17,688 nt of DNA from assembly GCA_002297965.1 (NCBI GenBank), contig DBLF01000049.1, positions 5,561-23,248 on the forward strand, given 5' to 3'. Made by a program: the position numbers and the translations under genes. Shown piece after piece: positions 14,714-17,688 of the stretch. Below the pieces are notes generated by a model, which was not told where the DNA came from, made no database searches, and saw only the letters and a program-made list of their open reading frames with translations. This DNA comes from Candidatus Segatella papionis. Its GTDB lineage: Bacteria; Bacteroidota; Bacteroidia; Bacteroidales; Bacteroidaceae. The first letter of the stretch is position 1. The number at the start of each line of letters is the position of its first letter.

Positions 14714-16222
14714 ATGAGTTTAACAGCGATAGTAAGTAATGTATTCAAGCCTCGCCAAAAGAGCTTGGAGAAATATGTACATGATGCAGAGCAATTGCAG
14801 CATGATGTACTGTTGCGCCTTTTGGCAGCGGGCAAAAACACCGAGTATGGTGTGAGGCATTTACTCAATACAACAAATAGTTACGAAAAGTTTGCACAGA
14901 ATGTGCCTGTCAATACCTACGAGGAATTGAAGGGCGACATCGACCGAATGCGCCATGGAGAAAAGGACATCCTTTGGCCAGGACAGGTGAAGTGGTACGC
15001 CAAGTCTTCGGGTACTACCAACGACAAGAGTAAGTTTATCCCTGTTTCACAGGATGGATTGCATAATATCCATTACAAAGGTGGATTCGATGCTGTGGCT
15101 TATTATCTGCGCAATAATCCGAAGAGCAAGATTTTTGATGGAAAGAGCTTGATATTGGGCGGCAGTCACTCTCCTAACTACAATGTTTCGGGTAGTTTGG
15201 TGGGCGACTTGAGTGCCATCCTCATCGAGAACATCAATCCGCTCGTCAATATGGTGCGCGTGCCCAAGAAGGAGACCGCCCTCTTGAGCGACTTCGAGGT
15301 GAAGCGCGATCGCATAGCCCATGAGACGATGAACAAGAATGTGACCAATATCTCGGGTGTCCCTAGCTGGATGCTCAGCGTGTTGGTACGTGTGATGGAA
15401 CTATCAGGCAAGAAGCATTTGGAGGAAGTATGGCCTAATCTGGAGGTGTTCTTCCATGGTGGCATTGCCTTTACGCCTTATCGTAAGCAGTATGAGCAGC
15501 TCATTACTTCTCCTAACATGCACTATATGGAGACCTATAATGCCAGCGAGGGATTCTTTGGCTTGCAGGATGACCCGAATGACAAGGCGATGTCGCTTAT
15601 GATAGATTATGATGTGTTCTATGAGTTCATCCCGATGGATGAGTTTGGCTCGGACAATCCTACCGTGGTTCCTCTTTGGGGCGTGGAAGTAGGCAAGAAC
15701 TATGCGATGGTCATCACCACTTCTTGTGGGTTGTGGCGCTATATGATTGGTGATACAGTGCAGTTTACAAGCAAGAACCCATATAAGTTTGTCATCACGG
15801 GGCGCACCAAGTACTTCATCAATGCCTTTGGCGAGGAGCTTATCATGGATAATGCCGAGAAAGGACTTGCATACGCCTGCGAGAAGACGGGGGCGCAAGT
15901 GTCTGAATATACGGCTGCTCCTGTCTATATGGACAGCAATGCCAAGTGTCGCCATCAGTGGCTCATCGAGTTCTCGCTGGAACCTAAAGACCTCGATGAG
16001 TTTGCTAGTTTGCTCGACCATAAGTTGCAGGAAATCAACAGTGATTATGAGGCAAAGCGTTTCCACGACGTAACCCTCCAGCATCTGGAGATAGTAAAGG
16101 CAAGACCAGGACTCTTTACCGACTGGCTGAAGAGCAAGGGAAAGTTGGGCGGACAGCACAAGATACCTCGCCTAAGCAACAGCCGTAAGAATATCGACGA
16201 GATGCTCGCTTTGAACAAGTAA
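14714..16222 (+). CDS. GH3 auxin-responsive-promoter family protein (acyl-adenylating enzyme)
   Basis: This 502-residue cytosolic protein belongs to the GH3 branch of the adenylate-forming (ANL) superfamily. Plant members adenylate carboxylic-acid hormones and conjugate them to amino acids; the bacterial reaction is not known to me. The nucleotide-binding loop is YAKSSGTTNDKSKF (residues 95-108), followed by YMETYNASEGFFGLQ (about 271-285), GLWRYMIGDTVQFTS and the TGRTKYFINAFGEEL hinge, all family-typical. The reading frame extends upstream to 14504 through the minisatellite, but the promoter and the family-like N-terminus (MSLTAIVSNVFKPR) place the start at 14714. It stands alone between the rnc terminator and a lipoprotein gene, so context does not reveal a substrate. 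Confidence 0.88.
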   Translation: MSLTAIVSNVFKPRQKSLEKYVHDAEQLQHDVLLRLLAAGKNTEYGVRHLLNTTNSYEKFAQNVPVNTYEELKGDIDRMRHGEKDILWPGQVKWYAKSSGTTNDKSKFIPVSQDGLHNIHYKGGFDAVAYYLRNNPKSKIFDGKSLILGGSHSPNYNVSGSLVGDLSAILIENINPLVNMVRVPKKETALLSDFEVKRDRIAHETMNKNVTNISGVPSWMLSVLVRVMELSGKKHLEEVWPNLEVFFHGGIAFTPYRKQYEQLITSPNMHYMETYNASEGFFGLQDDPNDKAMSLMIDYDVFYEFIPMDEFGSDNPTVVPLWGVEVGKNYAMVITTSCGLWRYMIGDTVQFTSKNPYKFVITGRTKYFINAFGEELIMDNAEKGLAYACEKTGAQVSEYTAAPVYMDSNAKCRHQWLIEFSLEPKDLDEFASLLDHKLQEINSDYEAKRFHDVTLQHLEIVKARPGLFTDWLKSKGKLGGQHKIPRLSNSRKNIDEMLALNK

Positions 16223-16285
16223 GTATATGTGCCCTTCCCCATGAAGAGGATAGTAAGAGGGCGCTAGAACTGTAAAAAAGAAAGA

Positions 16286-17688
16286 ATGATAAACAAAAAC
16301 GACATAATGGCTCAACTGAAGAGCAAGATGAAGGCAAACTCCCTGTTACTGCCTTTCTATCTGCTTGCCTTCCTGCTGTTGGCTTCTTGTGCCAAGATGG
16401 GACAGCCTGACGGCGGATGGTACGACGAGACTCCACCGAAGGTGATAGGAGCCTCGCCGGCTGATGGTGCCATCAATGTAAACCAAAAGAAGATAAACAT
16501 CTACTTCGACGAGTTCATCAAGTTGGACAATCCTTCGGAGAAGGTGGTGGTGTCGCCGCCACAGCTGGAGCAACCGGAAATCAAGGGAGCGGGCAAGCGA
16601 ATACAGGTGTCGCTCGTCGATTCGCTCAAAGCCAATACCACTTATACCATCGATTTCTCGGATGCCATCAGCGACAACAATGAGGGCAATCCGTTGGGTA
16701 ATTATACCTATAGTTTCTCTACGGGTACAGCCATTGATACGATGGAGGTGTCGGGATATGTGCTTGAATCAGAAAACCTCGAACCTATCAAGGGAATATT
16801 GGTGGGGCTTTATGCCGACCATGCTGACTCGGCATTTCGTACCAAGCCGATGCTTCGAGTGAGCCGCACCGACAGCCGTGGTCGCTTTGTCATCAAGGGC
16901 GTGGCACCAGGTTCTTATCGCATTTATGCCTTGCAGGATATGGATGGCGACTATAAGTTCAGCCAGAAGAGTGAAAAGATAGCTTTCTCGCACGACATCA
17001 TTGTGCCATCCAGCAAACCTGATGTCAGACAAGACACTACGTGGGTGGATTCCTTGCACATCAAGTCGATAGACCAAGTGAAATATACTCATTTCCTGCC
17101 AGACAATGTCGTGCTCAGGGCATTCACCGAACCACTTATGGATAGAGCCTTCCTCAAGGCGGAGCGACTGAAAGCCAATTGTTTCTCGCTTTTCTTTAGT
17201 TATGGGGATTCCATCCTCCCGCAAATCAAGGGACTCAACTTTGATGCGGAGAATGCTTTCTTGATAGAGACTTCGGAGAAAAAAGATACGATTACTTACT
17301 GGCTGAAGGACACGGCGCTGGTGAATCAAGACACGCTCTTGATGGATATTACCTATCGCATGACCGACAGTACGGGAGTGCTGGTCAACAAGACCGATTC
17401 TGCACAGGAAATCCTCTCGAAGGAACCATACGCCAAGCGAATGAAGGCGCAGGAGAAGGAACTTGCCGACTGGAAGAAAAAACAAGAGAAAAAGAAGAAG
17501 AAAGGTGAGCCTTACGATTCGGTAATGGCCATCAAGCCACTGGATGTGCAGGTAAGTGTATCGTCGCAGTTGGATCCCGACAAAAACATTATCTTCTCCT
17601 TCCCTACCCCTCTGGCTAAGGCTGATACCGCCGGCATCCATCTCTATGCCAAGCACGATACGCTCTGGTATAAGGCACCGCTGGAATT
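16286..17688 (+). CDS. Ig-like domain lipoprotein (partial, runs off the window)
   Basis: The frame is open from ATG 16286 to the last base (467 complete codons), so the C-terminus is missing. A lipoprotein signal is clear: PFYLLAFLLLASC with the lipidated Cys at residue 35. ATGs at 16307 and 16328 are equally plausible, and 16328 would give a more usual 20-residue signal. Residues after the Cys hold an SbsA-type Ig-like domain (TPPKVIGASPADGAINV, then NYTYSFSTG), followed by a carboxypeptidase-regulatory-like domain (GYVLESENLEPIKGILVGLY, then GRFVIKGVAPGSYRIYAL). Further on is a lysine-rich segment (DWKKKQEKKKKKGEPYD). It is probably anchored in the outer membrane; its function is unknown. 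It starts 63 bases after the GH3-family gene and may be read from the same transcript. Confidence 0.85.
   Translation, partial: MINKNDIMAQLKSKMKANSLLLPFYLLAFLLLASCAKMGQPDGGWYDETPPKVIGASPADGAINVNQKKINIYFDEFIKLDNPSEKVVVSPPQLEQPEIKGAGKRIQVSLVDSLKANTTYTIDFSDAISDNNEGNPLGNYTYSFSTGTAIDTMEVSGYVLESENLEPIKGILVGLYADHADSAFRTKPMLRVSRTDSRGRFVIKGVAPGSYRIYALQDMDGDYKFSQKSEKIAFSHDIIVPSSKPDVRQDTTWVDSLHIKSIDQVKYTHFLPDNVVLRAFTEPLMDRAFLKAERLKANCFSLFFSYGDSILPQIKGLNFDAENAFLIETSEKKDTITYWLKDTALVNQDTLLMDITYRMTDSTGVLVNKTDSAQEILSKEPYAKRMKAQEKELADWKKKQEKKKKKGEPYDSVMAIKPLDVQVSVSSQLDPDKNIIFSFPTPLAKADTAGIHLYAKHDTLWYKAPLE

Noticed and set aside
16229..16264. Hairpin after the GH3-family gene
   Set aside because: The 8-bp stem has two G-T pairs, a 20-base loop and no T run, so it is too weak to call a terminator.

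Overview
The window is chromosomal DNA from a member of the Bacteroidota, most likely a Prevotella/Segatella-type Bacteroidales. The evidence is Bacteroidota-type promoters (TAnnTTTG at -7), starts that lack strong Shine-Dalgarno sequences, a PorZ-like protein with a type IX secretion C-terminal domain, a DUF4254 protein next to a family 9 glycosyltransferase, a long RNase III, and a GH3-family protein. I see no tRNA, rRNA, insertion sequence, prophage or CRISPR array.

Left part (1-8133, all genes on +). The end of leuS closes with a strong hairpin. A YitT-family membrane protein and the RdgB nucleotide-pool cleaner follow, overlapping by ATGA. Next comes a surface-polysaccharide block: a family 2 glycosyltransferase with an in-frame serine repeat, a PorZ-like propeller protein, two more family 2 glycosyltransferases and a group 1 glycosyltransferase. 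Gaps are short or negative, so much of this is probably co-transcribed. PorZ in Porphyromonas presents anionic LPS to the type IX sortase, so its position among glycosyltransferases may be functional.

Middle part (8134-11582, genes on -). A palindrome-rich convergent gap precedes nadA. The 447-base gap upstream of nadA holds seven 9-mers that match the DnaA box TTATCCACA with at most one mismatch, one of them perfect, plus AT-rich tracts. Hand counts show that + strand G-versus-C skew changes sign across this gap. I read it as a strong candidate for the chromosomal replication origin, and it is the most interesting item here. A family 9 glycosyltransferase with a near-perfect terminator and a DUF4254 protein follow.

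Right part (11583-17688, genes on +). A divergent promoter region with nested inverted repeats leads into acpP-fabF-rnc. The first codons of rnc carry a terminator-like hairpin with a GCAA tetraloop that could act as an attenuator or RNase III autoregulatory site. After the rnc terminator come a five-copy 16-base minisatellite, a clean promoter, a GH3-family acyl-adenylate enzyme, and a lipoprotein with an Ig-like and a carboxypeptidase-regulatory-like domain that runs off the window.
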